55,556 bases of DNA from CAYGHG01 sp964349515 (GCA_964349515.1 CAYGHG010000003.1:1-55556), one strand, 5' to 3'; shown: positions 15,960 through 25,148, counted from the stretch's first letter. The notes: generated by a model from the letters alone, not told the origin. Translations and numbers: made by a program.

Positions 15960-17098
15960 TTCTTCCTCCGCTTCAATTTATTTATGTATTTTTTTATTTT
16001 CTGCCTTCTGCCCTCTTTTTTGCCGAGCATCTCTTCAAGAGCCGATACAAGTTTCCTGTTTTGCCTCATCGTGCCTATGGTCACGCGCGCGAAACTTCCC
16101 TGTTGCGGCCTTATAATGACGCCGCGCCTGAGCATCTGCGCATTCAGTTCCGCAGACGGCCTGTCAAACTTCGCAAAAATAAAATTTGCGTTTGTCTTTA
16201 CGTGGCTTATTCCCATCCTGTCAAAAGCCGCGTACAGGTATTTTTTTCCTTCATTGTTTACTTTTATTGTTTTCACAACGTGCTTTCTGTCTTTGAGCGC
16301 CGCAACAGCCGCCGCCTGTGCAAGCAGGTTGGCGTTAAATGGCGCGCGTACCCTCTCAATGTATCCGGTAATTTCAGCGTCGCACACAGCGTACCCGATC
16401 CTTAACCCCGCAAGCCCGTATATTTTTGAGAACGTCCTTAAAACTATCAGATTCTTGTGTTTTGAAAGATATTTCAGCCCGTCCGGGTAAGCGCTGTCCG
16501 AGGCGTACTCAAAATATGCCTCATCAAGCGCGACTATTGTCTTCGGGCTCACGGCTGCCATGAACTTTTCAAGCTCGGGCTTTGTAATTATAGCACCCGT
16601 GGGGTTGTTGGGGTTGCACAGGAAAACGAGTTTTGTTTTCGGCGTAAGCCTCTTTATGAACCCGTCAATATCGTGCCTGAAATCCCTGTGCGGCACCACT
16701 ACCGGCGTCCCGCCGGCAATATGTGTCACTATGGGATATACCACAAAAGACAGCTCCGAAAACATAACCTCATCACCGGGGCCGACAAATGCTTCGGCAA
16801 TTATCTGCTCAAGTTCGTTTGAGCCGTTGCCGACCGAAATCATCTCAGGTACAGCGCCGGTCTTTTTGGCCAGGGCTTTTTTCAGATAGTAACAGGCGCC
16901 GTCAGGGTATATGTTTACTCCTGCGGACTTTTTAATAACCGCAAGAACCGCCGCTTTTGAAGGCCCAAGCGGGTTTTCATTTGAAGCAAGTTTGACCGCG
17001 TTTCTTATTCCAAATTCACGCTCAACTTCTTCTATAGGTTTCCCCGGAACATAGGGATTTATCTTTAAAACCGATTTTTTTACGACATCTTCAAACAT
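15956..17098 (-). CDS. hisC: Histidinol-phosphate/aromatic aminotransferase (HisC paralogue 1)
   Basis: This fold-type I PLP enzyme has 380 residues from the ATG at 17098, which an AAAAGGA site precedes. A longer frame to 17173 adds 25 unlikely residues. Motifs are KLASNENPLGPS, VFLCNPNNPTGA, VALDEAYFEY and RTFSKIYGLAGLRIGY (PLP lysine). A second hisC lies in the his operon at 35255. Because this copy heads the aroF-tyrA-aroA operon, it probably transaminates phenylpyruvate or 4-hydroxyphenylpyruvate, as dual-function HisC does in Bacillus. The assignment to aromatics is inference from context. Confidence 0.9.
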   Translation of the reverse strand: MFEDVVKKSVLKINPYVPGKPIEEVEREFGIRNAVKLASNENPLGPSKAAVLAVIKKSAGVNIYPDGACYYLKKALAKKTGAVPEMISVGNGSNELEQIIAEAFVGPGDEVMFSELSFVVYPIVTHIAGGTPVVVPHRDFRHDIDGFIKRLTPKTKLVFLCNPNNPTGAIITKPELEKFMAAVSPKTIVALDEAYFEYASDSAYPDGLKYLSKHKNLIVLRTFSKIYGLAGLRIGYAVCDAEITGYIERVRAPFNANLLAQAAAVAALKDRKHVVKTIKVNNEGKKYLYAAFDRMGISHVKTNANFIFAKFDRPSAELNAQMLRRGVIIRPQQGSFARVTIGTMRQNRKLVSALEEMLGKKEGRRQKIKKYINKLKRRKK

Positions 17099-17208
17099 AT
17101 TGATTTCCTTTTGGGCAGGCTTTAAAAATTCAAGCGGGATTATATAAGAAAAAATATATAACCAAGTCCACACAGCTCAAATTCCACACAGCCTTTTACC
17201 CTGTTTTA

Positions 17209-17240
17209 ATTATACCCGCCTTGTGAAATCATTTCACAAG
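17209..17240 (-). promoter_or_regulatory. Promoter with overlapping palindromic operator, hisC1-to-rex operon
   Basis: On the minus strand a perfect TATAAT (17214-17209) is preceded, 19 bases upstream, by TTGTGA as a possible -35. The -35 and spacer are covered by a perfect 21-bp palindrome (17220-17240) with core TTGTGAAATCATTTCACAA. The half-sites match Rex and CRP/FNR sites, but the centre is one base longer than either standard. The position over the core promoter suggests a repressor. The operon contains rex, so autoregulation is the simplest reading (inference). Confidence 0.6.
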
Positions 17241-17384
17241 CAAGGTAATAACATTTTACATTTATTTTATGGGGTTTTCAAGCGAAACTTGATTAAGGCA
17301 GGTTAAAATTTATAATTTCCGGTTTGCCGCACTGTTTTTCGCCTTATTTCTTAAGGCCTTTATTATTACTTATAGCTTGTTTTT

Positions 17385-17906
17385 CTACCTTCGTCTTCTT
17401 CCCTCATCCTCGCGTGACTTCAGCCTTTTCATCTTGTAGGGCCCGAGCACGTCGTTTATGTGTTTTTCCTTGCCCCTGTCAAACCACACTGCCCCGCACT
17501 TTTCGCACATATCGAGGTTCATGGCACCGAGCTTGGAATCAAGCATCTTTTTGTTACAAAAGGGGCAAATGAGGAAAGGAGGTTTGTCGCGCGGTTCAAA
17601 ATAGGGGGGCTTTACGTGATGGCGCCTGAGCTCGCTTAACAAGAGTTTCTTGGGCTCCATTGCCTGAAGTTTCATAAGGGTTTCTTTTGCCACAGCAGTG
17701 CCCTCACACTCCTCGCAGTGAAGAGCGCTGTGCGAGTTGAATTTCGCGGGGAATATTGGAATCTTACACACAGGGCATTTGGAAAGCCTTGAGAGGTCCG
17801 GCACAGCGTCAGGAGCAAGCGACTGCCTGCAGTTCTCACAGTGCAGCGACATCCGCGGCACCTCTGAGCCGCACCAGCGGCAGGGCTTGGTGTTACTGTT
17901 TTCCAT
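17385..17906 (-). CDS. Zinc-ribbon (TFIIB-like) protein
   Basis: This protein has about 173 residues and three zinc-binding modules. The first is an N-terminal CRWCG...CENC ribbon. The second is CPVCKIPIFPAKF followed by HCEECEGTAV, and the third is CPFCNKKMLDSKLG followed by MCEKCGAVWFDRGK. The last two resemble the zf-TFIIB family often found as small uncharacterised bacterial proteins. The start is placed at an ATG behind AAAGGGGAA. A frame extending to 17987 would run into purF and through repeats. It follows purF by about 70 bases and may be its last operon member. No function can be assigned. Confidence 0.75.
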   Translation of the reverse strand: MENSNTKPCRWCGSEVPRMSLHCENCRQSLAPDAVPDLSRLSKCPVCKIPIFPAKFNSHSALHCEECEGTAVAKETLMKLQAMEPKKLLLSELRRHHVKPPYFEPRDKPPFLICPFCNKKMLDSKLGAMNLDMCEKCGAVWFDRGKEKHINDVLGPYKMKRLKSREDEGRRRR

Positions 17907-17950
17907 CATTTCCCCTTTCGCGTTTGCGTTCTGAGTCTTGCATTGTTCCC

Positions 17951-17974
17951 TGAAACCTGAAACCTGTAACCTGT
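17951..17974. repeat. Heptamer repeat between purF and zinc-ribbon gene
   Basis: Degenerate TGAAACC/TGTAACC words. Read on the minus strand they give ACAGGTTACAGGTTTCAGG, almost the same as the segment at 814-846 on the plus strand. Confidence 0.6.
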
Positions 17975-17976
17975 CC

Positions 17977-19374
17977 TTACTCCTCAAACCTCGTCTTCAC
18001 CGACTGATCCGCAAGGTTTGTCGGATAATCGCCGTCAAAACAGGCCATGCAGAACTTTTCTTTTCTGCCTCCGACAGCTTTTACAAGGCCGTCAAGCGAA
18101 AGATATGCCACAGAATCCACTCTGATATATTTCTTTATTTCCTCAAGAGTGTGGTTGTTGGCGATAAGCTCGCTTCTTGTCGGAAAATCCATGCCGTAAA
18201 AACACGGGTTAAAAATAGGCGGTGATGAAATCCTGTAGTGTATTTCCTTTGCGCCGGCGTTTCTTACCATTTTGATTATTTTCCTGCTGGTAGTACCGCG
18301 CACTATGGAGTCGTCAACAAGTACTACACGTTTTCCTTTTATGATTTCCCTTACAGGATTGAGCTTCAGCCTCACTCCGAAATCCCTGATATTTTGGGAA
18401 GGTTCTATGAAAGTACGCCCTACGTAGTGGTTTCTGATCAATCCCATATCATATTTTATTCCCGTTGCTTCGGCATATCCTATTGCCGCGCATACGCCCG
18501 AATCAGGAACCGGTATTACGACATCAGCGTCTGCAGGGGCTTCTGTTCCCAGCTGGTTGCCCAGGTTTCGCCTTATGTCGTTTACAGAACGGTTGAAAAT
18601 CATGGAGTCGGGCCGTGAAAAATATATGAATTCAAAAACGCACATCGCGCTTCTCTGCCGCTCCGCAAAGCGCATTGTCCGCATTCCGTCCTTTGAAAAA
18701 ATCACCATCTCTCCGGGTTCCACCGTCGCCACCCATTTGGCGTCAACGAGGTCAAAAGCGCACGTCTCAGAGGCGGCTATATAGCCCCCGTTTTCGAGTT
18801 CGCCTATTTCAAGCGGCCTGAATCCGTTCGGATCACGCGCGGCTATCAGGTAGTCTTTGTTTAAAACAACGAATGAGAAAGCGCCTTTGAGTTCCGCGAG
18901 CGACTGCTTTACAGCCTCAGTAAACTCCATTTTGTTGTTTTTGGCAATTAAGTGTACAAGCACTTCGCTGTCTGCCGTTGATTCAAATATGGAGCCGCGC
19001 TCTTCAAGTGTCCTTTTAATATCATCGGCATTTACCAGGTTGCCGTTATGAGCGACTGCAAGCTCTCCATTAATGTAATTTACCCTTATAGGCTGTGCAT
19101 TTTCTATTATTGAAGAACCTGTGGTGGAATATCTCACATGGCCGATAGCGGTAGACCCTTTCAGGTATGATAATTTTTTTTCGTCAAAAACCTCTGACAC
19201 AAGACCCATAGACTTTGTCTCATGTCCCTTACCCACAGCATCCATTGTCACTATACCGCAGGATTCCTGTCCGCGGTGCTGCAGCGCATAAAGCCCGAGA
19301 TATGTTATGGTGGAGGCTTCCGGATGCCCGAAAACCCCTACTACTCCGCACGCTTCCTTTATCGGATCAGACAT
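17977..19374 (-). CDS. purF: Amidophosphoribosyltransferase
   Basis: PurF makes 5-phosphoribosylamine from PRPP and glutamine, the committed step of purine synthesis. It has 465 residues. A short propeptide MSDPIKEA precedes CGVVGVFGHPEAST, whose cysteine becomes the N-terminal nucleophile in processed enzymes. The glutaminase half (1-230) carries YALQHRGQES and HVRYSTTGSS. The phosphoribosyltransferase half carries the PRPP loop VVLVDDSIVRGTTS. Propeptide and spacing match the Bacillus type, which holds a 4Fe-4S cluster. It overlaps the end of purL by 8 bases. Confidence 0.95.
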   Translation of the reverse strand: MSDPIKEACGVVGVFGHPEASTITYLGLYALQHRGQESCGIVTMDAVGKGHETKSMGLVSEVFDEKKLSYLKGSTAIGHVRYSTTGSSIIENAQPIRVNYINGELAVAHNGNLVNADDIKRTLEERGSIFESTADSEVLVHLIAKNNKMEFTEAVKQSLAELKGAFSFVVLNKDYLIAARDPNGFRPLEIGELENGGYIAASETCAFDLVDAKWVATVEPGEMVIFSKDGMRTMRFAERQRSAMCVFEFIYFSRPDSMIFNRSVNDIRRNLGNQLGTEAPADADVVIPVPDSGVCAAIGYAEATGIKYDMGLIRNHYVGRTFIEPSQNIRDFGVRLKLNPVREIIKGKRVVLVDDSIVRGTTSRKIIKMVRNAGAKEIHYRISSPPIFNPCFYGMDFPTRSELIANNHTLEEIKKYIRVDSVAYLSLDGLVKAVGGRKEKFCMACFDGDYPTNLADQSVKTRFEE

Positions 19375-21631
19375 ATTCTTTCACACCCTTTGACCATATT
19401 TTGTGAAGCTCATCAAGGCTGATGTTCAGTTTATTCGAACACTTTTTGCACGACCAGTCCACGCCTATTATCAGCCTGTTTCCGCCGGTTTCGCCTATCT
19501 CGCTTATCGGAGTCTTGTTCAGCGCTGCAAGTTTCTTAAGCGCAGCCGCATCCTGCCTCTCACAGGCAACTATTATCCTCGACTGTGTCTCGCCAAAAAG
19601 CAGTGCGTCAAGCCTGATGTCGCTTTGCAGTTCCACATATGCGCCTGTCATGGGAGCGCCGTGCAGCGTGCCTGTTATACAAGACTCCGCCAGCGCAATA
19701 CCCAGCCCGCCCTTGCTTACATCATGGGCTGATTTTATCCAGCCTTTCTGTATGCCCTGTCTGCAGGTTTTCTGAACAGAAGCCTCAAGTTTCATACTAA
19801 TATCAGGCACAGGCCCTTTTACCATGTTAAGCATAACTTTTAAATACTCCGACGCCCCGAGTTCCTCTTTATTCTGCCCAAGCATGAATATGAGCTGCTT
19901 GTTTCCTGTAAAATACTGCCTGGCGTATTTCGGGTTCTTACCCTTTATGAACCCGACCATGCCTACGACAGGCGTCGGGTAAACAGCGCCTTTTGAGCCT
20001 TCGTTGTAAAAACTTACATTTCCGCCGGTTACCGGGGTTTTAAGAGCCCGTCCCGCCTCTCCCATACCCTTTACTGCCTGCTCAAACTGCCAGAATATTT
20101 CAGGGTCCTCCGGATTGCCGAAATTAAGGCAGTTGGTAAATGCCGCAGGCTCGGCGCCTGATGCGCTCACATTCCTTGCGGATTCGGCCACGGCTATCAT
20201 CCCTCCTTTATAAGGGTCAAGATATGTGTACCTGCCGTTACAATCTACCGCCGTTGAAATCATGAAACCCTTGTCTTTTACATTAATGACCGCGGCGTCC
20301 GAACCGGGCAGAACGTGCGTGCCTGTCTGCACCATGTGGTCATACTGTTCCCAAACAGCCTGTTTCGAACAGACATTCGGCGAGCCGAGTATTTTCTTAA
20401 GCGCAGGTTCGGCGTCTTCTATCACATCTATTTTGTCTATGTCAATATTTGCTTTTTTAAGGTATTCCGGTTTCTTGCCCTTTTGTTTCTTCAGCGGGAA
20501 TAATTTATGCCCGCTGTCGGCAAGAGGCTCAACCGGCAGGTCAGCCACTACAGTTCCGTGCTCCCGTATCACAACATTCGGCCTCTTTATTACTTTTCCT
20601 ATTACAACCGCATGCAGCCCCCATTTGGAAAGCACCTTTTCAACTTTTTTCTCGTCCCCTTTTTTCGCAACCATGAGCATTCTCTCCTGCGATTCCGAGA
20701 GCATTGCCTCGTATGCGTTCATTCCTTTTTCGCGTTTCGGCAGAAGGTCTATGTCTATTTCCATGCCGTTGCCGGCTCTGTACGACATCTCAACCGAAGA
20801 GGACGTTAAGCCCGCCGCTCCCATGTCCTGAATACCCACCACAAGCCCGCTGTCAATGAGCTCAAGAGTTGCTTCGAGAAGCAGTTTTTCCATGAAAGGG
20901 TCGGCAACCTGTACTGAAGAGCGGTTTTCCTTTGTCTCTTCTGTGAGCTCTGTTGACGCAAATGTCGCGCCGTGTATCCCGTCGCGCCCCGTAGGCGCGC
21001 CGATGTAAATCACCGGGTTTCCTATACCTTTTGCAATTCCCTTTTTTATCTTCTTTTTATCGACAAGCCCTATGGTCATGGCATTTACCAGGCAGTTTTC
21101 CTCGTATGAATCCTCAAATACCGTCTCACCCGCGACAGTAGGCACGCCCACACAGTTGCCGTAAAACGCAATCCCTTTAACTACGCCGGGCAGCAGCCTT
21201 TGGGTATTCTTGCTCTCAAGGCTCCCGAACCTTAAAGAGTTTAAACTCGCGATGGGCCTTGCTCCCATTGTAAATACGTCGCGCAGTATGCCTCCCACGC
21301 CGGTCGCCGCTCCCTGAAAAGGTTCAACAGCAGAAGGGTGGTTATGCGATTCTATTTTAAAAGCAACGCCTAAGTTTGTGCCGGAATCTATAATGCCTGC
21401 GTTTTCGCCGGGCCCCTGGAGGACATATTTTCCCTTGGTCGGGAAAGTTTTTAAAAGCGGTTTTGAATGCTTGTAGCTGCAGTGCTCCGACCACATCGCG
21501 GAAAAAATCCCGAGCTCTACATAGGTAGGCTTGCGTCCGAGAATTTTTAGGATGTTGGGGTATTCATTGCCCTTGAATCCGTGCTGTTTTATTATCTCTT
21601 CTGTTATCTCAATGTTATAGTTGTTCATCAT
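19367..21631 (-). CDS. purL: Phosphoribosylformylglycinamidine synthase subunit PurL
   Basis: This is the large FGAM synthase subunit: ATP-dependent amidation of FGAR with ammonia supplied by PurQ. At 754 residues it is the small PurL type that needs PurS and PurQ. Motifs are WSEHCSYKHSKPLL near the N-terminus, FKIESHNHPSAVEPFQGAAT, VQVADPFMEKLLLEA, and PVTGGNVSFYNE in the second half. Its ATG overlaps the purQ stop by one base. All three subunits are present here in the order purS, purQ, purL. Confidence 0.96.
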   Translation of the reverse strand: MMNNYNIEITEEIIKQHGFKGNEYPNILKILGRKPTYVELGIFSAMWSEHCSYKHSKPLLKTFPTKGKYVLQGPGENAGIIDSGTNLGVAFKIESHNHPSAVEPFQGAATGVGGILRDVFTMGARPIASLNSLRFGSLESKNTQRLLPGVVKGIAFYGNCVGVPTVAGETVFEDSYEENCLVNAMTIGLVDKKKIKKGIAKGIGNPVIYIGAPTGRDGIHGATFASTELTEETKENRSSVQVADPFMEKLLLEATLELIDSGLVVGIQDMGAAGLTSSSVEMSYRAGNGMEIDIDLLPKREKGMNAYEAMLSESQERMLMVAKKGDEKKVEKVLSKWGLHAVVIGKVIKRPNVVIREHGTVVADLPVEPLADSGHKLFPLKKQKGKKPEYLKKANIDIDKIDVIEDAEPALKKILGSPNVCSKQAVWEQYDHMVQTGTHVLPGSDAAVINVKDKGFMISTAVDCNGRYTYLDPYKGGMIAVAESARNVSASGAEPAAFTNCLNFGNPEDPEIFWQFEQAVKGMGEAGRALKTPVTGGNVSFYNEGSKGAVYPTPVVGMVGFIKGKNPKYARQYFTGNKQLIFMLGQNKEELGASEYLKVMLNMVKGPVPDISMKLEASVQKTCRQGIQKGWIKSAHDVSKGGLGIALAESCITGTLHGAPMTGAYVELQSDIRLDALLFGETQSRIIVACERQDAAALKKLAALNKTPISEIGETGGNRLIIGVDWSCKKCSNKLNISLDELHKIWSKGVKEYV

Positions 21632-22335
21632 CAGCCCCTCGATTTTTTCAGGTAGTCAATCATGGATTCAAATATCAGCCTGCCGTCGGTGGAGCCGAGC
21701 TCCGGTATCATGGAACGCTCCGGATGCGGCATCATTCCGAGGACATTCCCCTTTTCATTCATTATGCCCGCGATGTTATAAAGCGAGCCGTTGGGGTTGA
21801 ACTCCGGCGTTGTTTCGCCTTTCTCCCCGCAGTAGCGGAATGCTATCTGTTTATTCTTTATGAGGTTATTGAGTGACTTTTCATCGCAGAAATAATTTCC
21901 CTCCTGATGCGCTATCGGAATACGTATTACCTGCCCCTTGGCAAATTTGGAGGTAAAAGGTGTTTCATTGTTTTCAACGCGCAGATTTATGTATTTGCAG
22001 ATAAATTTCAGGGTGTTGTTGGTGAGCATCGCGCCCGGCAGCAGCCCCGCCTCAAGCAGTATCTGAAACCCGTTGCATATCCCTATCACTGCTTTGCTTT
22101 TTTTCGAGGCAAAACCTTTGAGGTTGTCCATGACACGCGCGAAACGGGCGATAGCGCCGGCGCGCAGATAATCGCCGTATGAAAATCCGCCCGGAACAAT
22201 GACCCCGTCATATTTTGCGAGTGATTTTGAATCGTGCCATACAAATTCGGCCTTTTCACCGAGAACGTCTTTTACGGCCCAGAGGCAGTCCGAATCGCAG
22301 TTTGACCCGGGAAAAACTATGACTCCAAATTTCAT
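21631..22335 (-). CDS. purQ: Phosphoribosylformylglycinamidine synthase glutaminase subunit PurQ
   Basis: PurQ is a class I glutamine amidotransferase that feeds ammonia to PurL. It has 234 residues. GICNGFQILLEAGLLPGA carries the nucleophile Cys, VPGGFSYGDYLRAG is the oxyanion region, and GMMPHPERS carries the His and Glu of the triad. An AGGAG site precedes the ATG by 6 bases. It lies 22 bases after purS. Confidence 0.96.
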   Translation of the reverse strand: MKFGVIVFPGSNCDSDCLWAVKDVLGEKAEFVWHDSKSLAKYDGVIVPGGFSYGDYLRAGAIARFARVMDNLKGFASKKSKAVIGICNGFQILLEAGLLPGAMLTNNTLKFICKYINLRVENNETPFTSKFAKGQVIRIPIAHQEGNYFCDEKSLNNLIKNKQIAFRYCGEKGETTPEFNPNGSLYNIAGIMNEKGNVLGMMPHPERSMIPELGSTDGRLIFESMIDYLKKSRG

Positions 22336-22357
22336 GATTGTCTCCTGTAGGTGTGGT

Positions 22358-22600
22358 TTATTCTATCGTAAAGGTGTACTTTTCTATGTTCGGGTTGGCA
22401 AGAAGCCTGTCACAGATTTCGTCTATCTCCTTCTTAAGATTCGCGCTTTTGCCTTCCTTTGTTTCTATCTCAATGTATTTTCCTATCCTTACCTCTTCAA
22501 TACCGGGATACCCCATCTTATCAAGCGCATTTTTTACGGTTTTTCCCTGGGGGTCAAGGACTCCGTCCTTTAAGGTTACATAGATTTTTACTTTTGCCAT
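22358..22600 (-). CDS. purS: Phosphoribosylformylglycinamidine synthase subunit PurS
   Basis: PurS is the small bridging subunit of FGAM synthase, a dimer that couples PurL to PurQ. From the ATG at 22600 it has 80 residues, the family length, beginning MAKVKIYVTLKDGVLDPQG and containing KNALDKMGYPGIEEVRIGKY. AGGAG lies 6 bases upstream. A longer frame to 22738 passes through the promoter and is rejected. It is the first gene of the purine operon. Confidence 0.95.
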   Translation of the reverse strand: MAKVKIYVTLKDGVLDPQGKTVKNALDKMGYPGIEEVRIGKYIEIETKEGKSANLKKEIDEICDRLLANPNIEKYTFTIE

Positions 22601-22636
22601 TGGTCGCTCCTGTTTTTTTGTAGTAAAAACAGAATT

Positions 22637-22665
22637 ATTATATATAGAAAGGAACTTCTTTACAA
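22637..22665 (-). promoter_or_regulatory. Promoter of purSQLF operon
   Basis: On the minus strand TTGTAA (22665-22660), a 17-base spacer and TATAAT (22642-22637) stand about 36 bases before the purS start. The match to a sigma-70 promoter is very good. No purine riboswitch fold was recognised in the short leader. Confidence 0.75.
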
Positions 22666-22757
22666 GGACAAAAAAATCAGCCCCTCCACCCAATCCGCCG
22701 GAAATGCCGAAGGGGATTTTATTTTCGCATCCGGGCAAAACCTTTCACCCGTAAAAG

Positions 22758-22786
22758 TTGTATAAAGGCCCTGCCTGTGCTAATAT
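22758..22786 (+). promoter_or_regulatory. Promoter of the YitT gene
   Basis: TTGTAT (22758-22763), exactly 17 bases, then TAATAT (22781-22786), followed by GGAGG at 22795-22799 and the GTG start at 22808. The layout is that of a standard sigma-70 promoter. It is divergent from the purS promoter. Confidence 0.75.
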
Positions 22787-22807
22787 GAATTACTGGAGGT
22801 TTTAAAC

Positions 22808-23656
22808 GTGAACAGTAAATTCCGCGAAGTTTTAAAACAGGTACTTCTGCTCACTGCGGGCAGCATCATATCCGCCCTCGCCGTTAAATCCATACTCGTG
22901 CCGCAGGAGTTTCTGGCGCGCGGCGTTACCGGCATTTCACTTATCATCTTTTATAAGACACAGGCTATACCGCTTGCCGTTCTTTATCTCCTTATTAATA
23001 TACCCATATTCCTGCTTGGGTGGAAGTTTGTGGGGGTGCGCTTTACTCTTTACTCGCTCGTGGGGCTCGGAATTTACACCGTAATACTTGCGGTTGTGCC
23101 TTTTGAACTGCAGCTTACCGACAAGCTGCTCGGCGCCTTAACCGCGGGCGCGCTTTCAGGCATAGGCGTTGCCATAATCCTGCGCTCTTACGGCTCAAGC
23201 GGAGGCGCCGAAATACTATACGTGATAATAAACAAGCTGACCTCAATCCCCATAGGTACGGCTTCGCTGATTATAAATGGCGTCATCGTTGGGGTTATGG
23301 CTTTCTTGTTTCCCATTGAAAACGTCCTCTACACGCTTGTTTACATCACCGTTACAATGTACATATCAAACAAGGTTTTTCACGGCCTCGCCAACAGGCA
23401 GGCTGTTTTCATAGTATCTGACAAGTGGAAAGAAATATCAGCCTGCATGATAAAATCAAGGATCGGAGTCACCACAATAGAAGGCAAAGGCGGTTATAAA
23501 GGAATGCCGCGCATAATATTATACTCGGTCATAAATAAAAACATGGTCATGTTCCTTAAAAACTCTGTCAAAACCACAGATCCAAACGCCTTTATCGCGA
23601 TAATGACAGCCGAAGACGTAACCGGAATAGACATAGGAAACCAGCCTCACTGGTGA
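22808..23656 (+). CDS. YitT family membrane protein
   Basis: This 282-residue protein has about five N-terminal membrane helices (residues about 12-200) and a soluble C-terminal domain (residues about 205-280), the YitT plus DUF2179 arrangement. RSYGSSGGAEILYVIINK in the membrane part and TTIEGKGGYKGMPRIILYSV in the soluble part are family-like segments. The start is GTG with GGAGG 8 bases upstream. It is monocistronic, with its own promoter and a strong terminator after it. Its substrate and role are unknown for the family. Confidence 0.88.
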   Translation: MNSKFREVLKQVLLLTAGSIISALAVKSILVPQEFLARGVTGISLIIFYKTQAIPLAVLYLLINIPIFLLGWKFVGVRFTLYSLVGLGIYTVILAVVPFELQLTDKLLGALTAGALSGIGVAIILRSYGSSGGAEILYVIINKLTSIPIGTASLIINGVIVGVMAFLFPIENVLYTLVYITVTMYISNKVFHGLANRQAVFIVSDKWKEISACMIKSRIGVTTIEGKGGYKGMPRIILYSVINKNMVMFLKNSVKTTDPNAFIAIMTAEDVTGIDIGNQPHW

Positions 23657-23660
23657 TAAA

Positions 23661-23697
23661 ATAAAAAGCGCAGGCATTACTGCCTGCGCTTTTTATT
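23661..23697. terminator. Bidirectional terminator
   Basis: A 14-bp perfect stem, AAAAAGCGCAGGCA with TGCCTGCGCTTTTT around a TTAC loop, stands between the convergent yitT and secreted-protein genes. T runs flank it in both directions, so it can end transcription from either side. Confidence 0.9.
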
Positions 23698-23704
23698 TTA
23701 TCAC

Positions 23705-24487
23705 TTATTTTACAGTGAACTGAAGCCTGTCCTGTATCGCGTATCCGCCGGCGGGATAATCATAATATGCCCTGAGCTCGTATTTGCCGGGTTCAAGGTC
23801 TCCCCCGATGTTAAATGCCCCGGAAGCTTTACCGCCCGCGTACTGCCACTCGCCCCACTCGTCATTAGGAGCTCCGACAGGCACGACATTCATCCAGTCC
23901 TGGCTGTTGCCGGGGAATCCGAAGAATTTTACATTTACCGCGTCCCCTGCCTGAAACACGGCCCTTTCTATCGCAAAGTGTTTGCTTTTTAAGGATGATG
24001 CTTTTGAGGCAGGTTTTGCGGCAGACGCCGGTGCTTTTTTCCCGCCGATTATCACATTAGTCAGCTGTTTTGCCTGGAACTTAACCGACCATGTTTTTTT
24101 CTCTTCTTTTACCACCATTTTGACATATGAATCGATTTTTGCACCTTTCCACAGAAAAGGCGCTTCATTTTTATGAAGAAGTTTATCCCCGTCGTAAAGC
24201 TCTATCTGCGCGCCCACAGGCTCAAGTATTTCCACATTCGGCCAGGGTGTCTGGGATTTCTGATACTTAAAGGGTATTGACCTCCCGTCTTCCAGTTCGA
24301 TTGAGCTTTGTTCAAGAGTTGCGCCGATTTTCTTTAAGGCAGGAGTTGAAGCTTTTTTTTCCTTTTTCGGGGCATCCATTCCCGGCATGCCTTTCACACT
24401 CACATTAAAATTGAACTCTTCCGCGAAAACCAACTGCGATGACAAAACAAAAACAAGTGCAAAAACGCCCGCTAACACCTTCTTCAT
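23705..24487 (-). CDS. Secreted protein of unknown function
   Basis: This 260-residue protein has a clear signal peptide (MKKVLAGVFALVFVLSSQLVFA, likely cleaved after about residue 22). A Lys- and Pro-rich stretch follows. Then come two beta-rich segments: one at about 60-145, and one from about 170 to the end with GDAVNVKFFGFPGNSQDWMN and PGKYELRAYYDYPAGG, which looks like an immunoglobulin-like sandwich. No catalytic motif is visible. GAGGAGG lies 5 bases before the ATG. It faces yitT across a shared terminator. I do not recognise the family. Confidence 0.7.
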   Translation of the reverse strand: MKKVLAGVFALVFVLSSQLVFAEEFNFNVSVKGMPGMDAPKKEKKASTPALKKIGATLEQSSIELEDGRSIPFKYQKSQTPWPNVEILEPVGAQIELYDGDKLLHKNEAPFLWKGAKIDSYVKMVVKEEKKTWSVKFQAKQLTNVIIGGKKAPASAAKPASKASSLKSKHFAIERAVFQAGDAVNVKFFGFPGNSQDWMNVVPVGAPNDEWGEWQYAGGKASGAFNIGGDLEPGKYELRAYYDYPAGGYAIQDRLQFTVK

Positions 24488-24641
24488 ACAGTCCTCCTCG
24501 ATTGGATTTAACTCATATTTTACTTTAAATACCTGACATATTATCTGACGCTCGTAATTATAGAATAGTTTACAACTTTTTTTAGGTTTATGTATATAAC
24601 AAATTATGTTAAAATTAAAAAAATTTATATGGAGGGCATTT

Positions 24642-25148
24642 TTGAACTACATAGATATATTCATCATCATAAGCCTTATGTTCTTCCTGATGGTCGGATG
24701 GAACATCCGGGGCATTTATATGATACTCATACCCTTGGCATTTTTCTTGGGAATATTTCTCGCAAACGTCACATACTTTTCACTTGCATCAGCGCTTGAG
24801 GGCCTGATCCCCAACGAAGCCAAAAGATACCTCATATCCTACTCTCTTATTTTTCTGACGGTTATTACCGTGATTGTTTTCGCAGGCATCACAACAGCCA
24901 AATTTTTTGATTTTTTCAAGCTGGCTTTCATAGACAGATTTTTGGGCGCGGTGCTTATGTGCCTCCTGCTCTCAATACCCCTTTATTTCTTGCTGTATTT
25001 CATTCACAAAACAGGTTTCAACGGGTTTGATTTTCAGGTACACCTCAAAGGCTCATTTTTGTACTCCAGGCTTGAGATTTATGCCGCGGCAGTCTTTAAG
25101 ATGCCCTTTATAAAACAGCTGTCGGCATTTGAAAGAATCCTTAAGTAG
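24642..25148 (+). CDS. CvpA-like inner membrane protein
   Basis: This 168-residue protein has four hydrophobic helices and begins NYIDIFIIISLMFFLMVGWN, the CvpA pattern of an early Asp in the first helix and a Gly-rich turn (NIRGIYMIL). CvpA proteins are inner-membrane proteins linked to colicin V export and envelope stress. The start is placed at TTG 24642, 6 bases after GGAGG. A frame from ATG 24606 would translate the ribosome-binding site. Its 3' end overlaps the convergent neighbour by 8 bases. The family call is moderate. Confidence 0.65.
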   Translation: MNYIDIFIIISLMFFLMVGWNIRGIYMILIPLAFFLGIFLANVTYFSLASALEGLIPNEAKRYLISYSLIFLTVITVIVFAGITTAKFFDFFKLAFIDRFLGAVLMCLLLSIPLYFLLYFIHKTGFNGFDFQVHLKGSFLYSRLEIYAAAVFKMPFIKQLSAFERILK

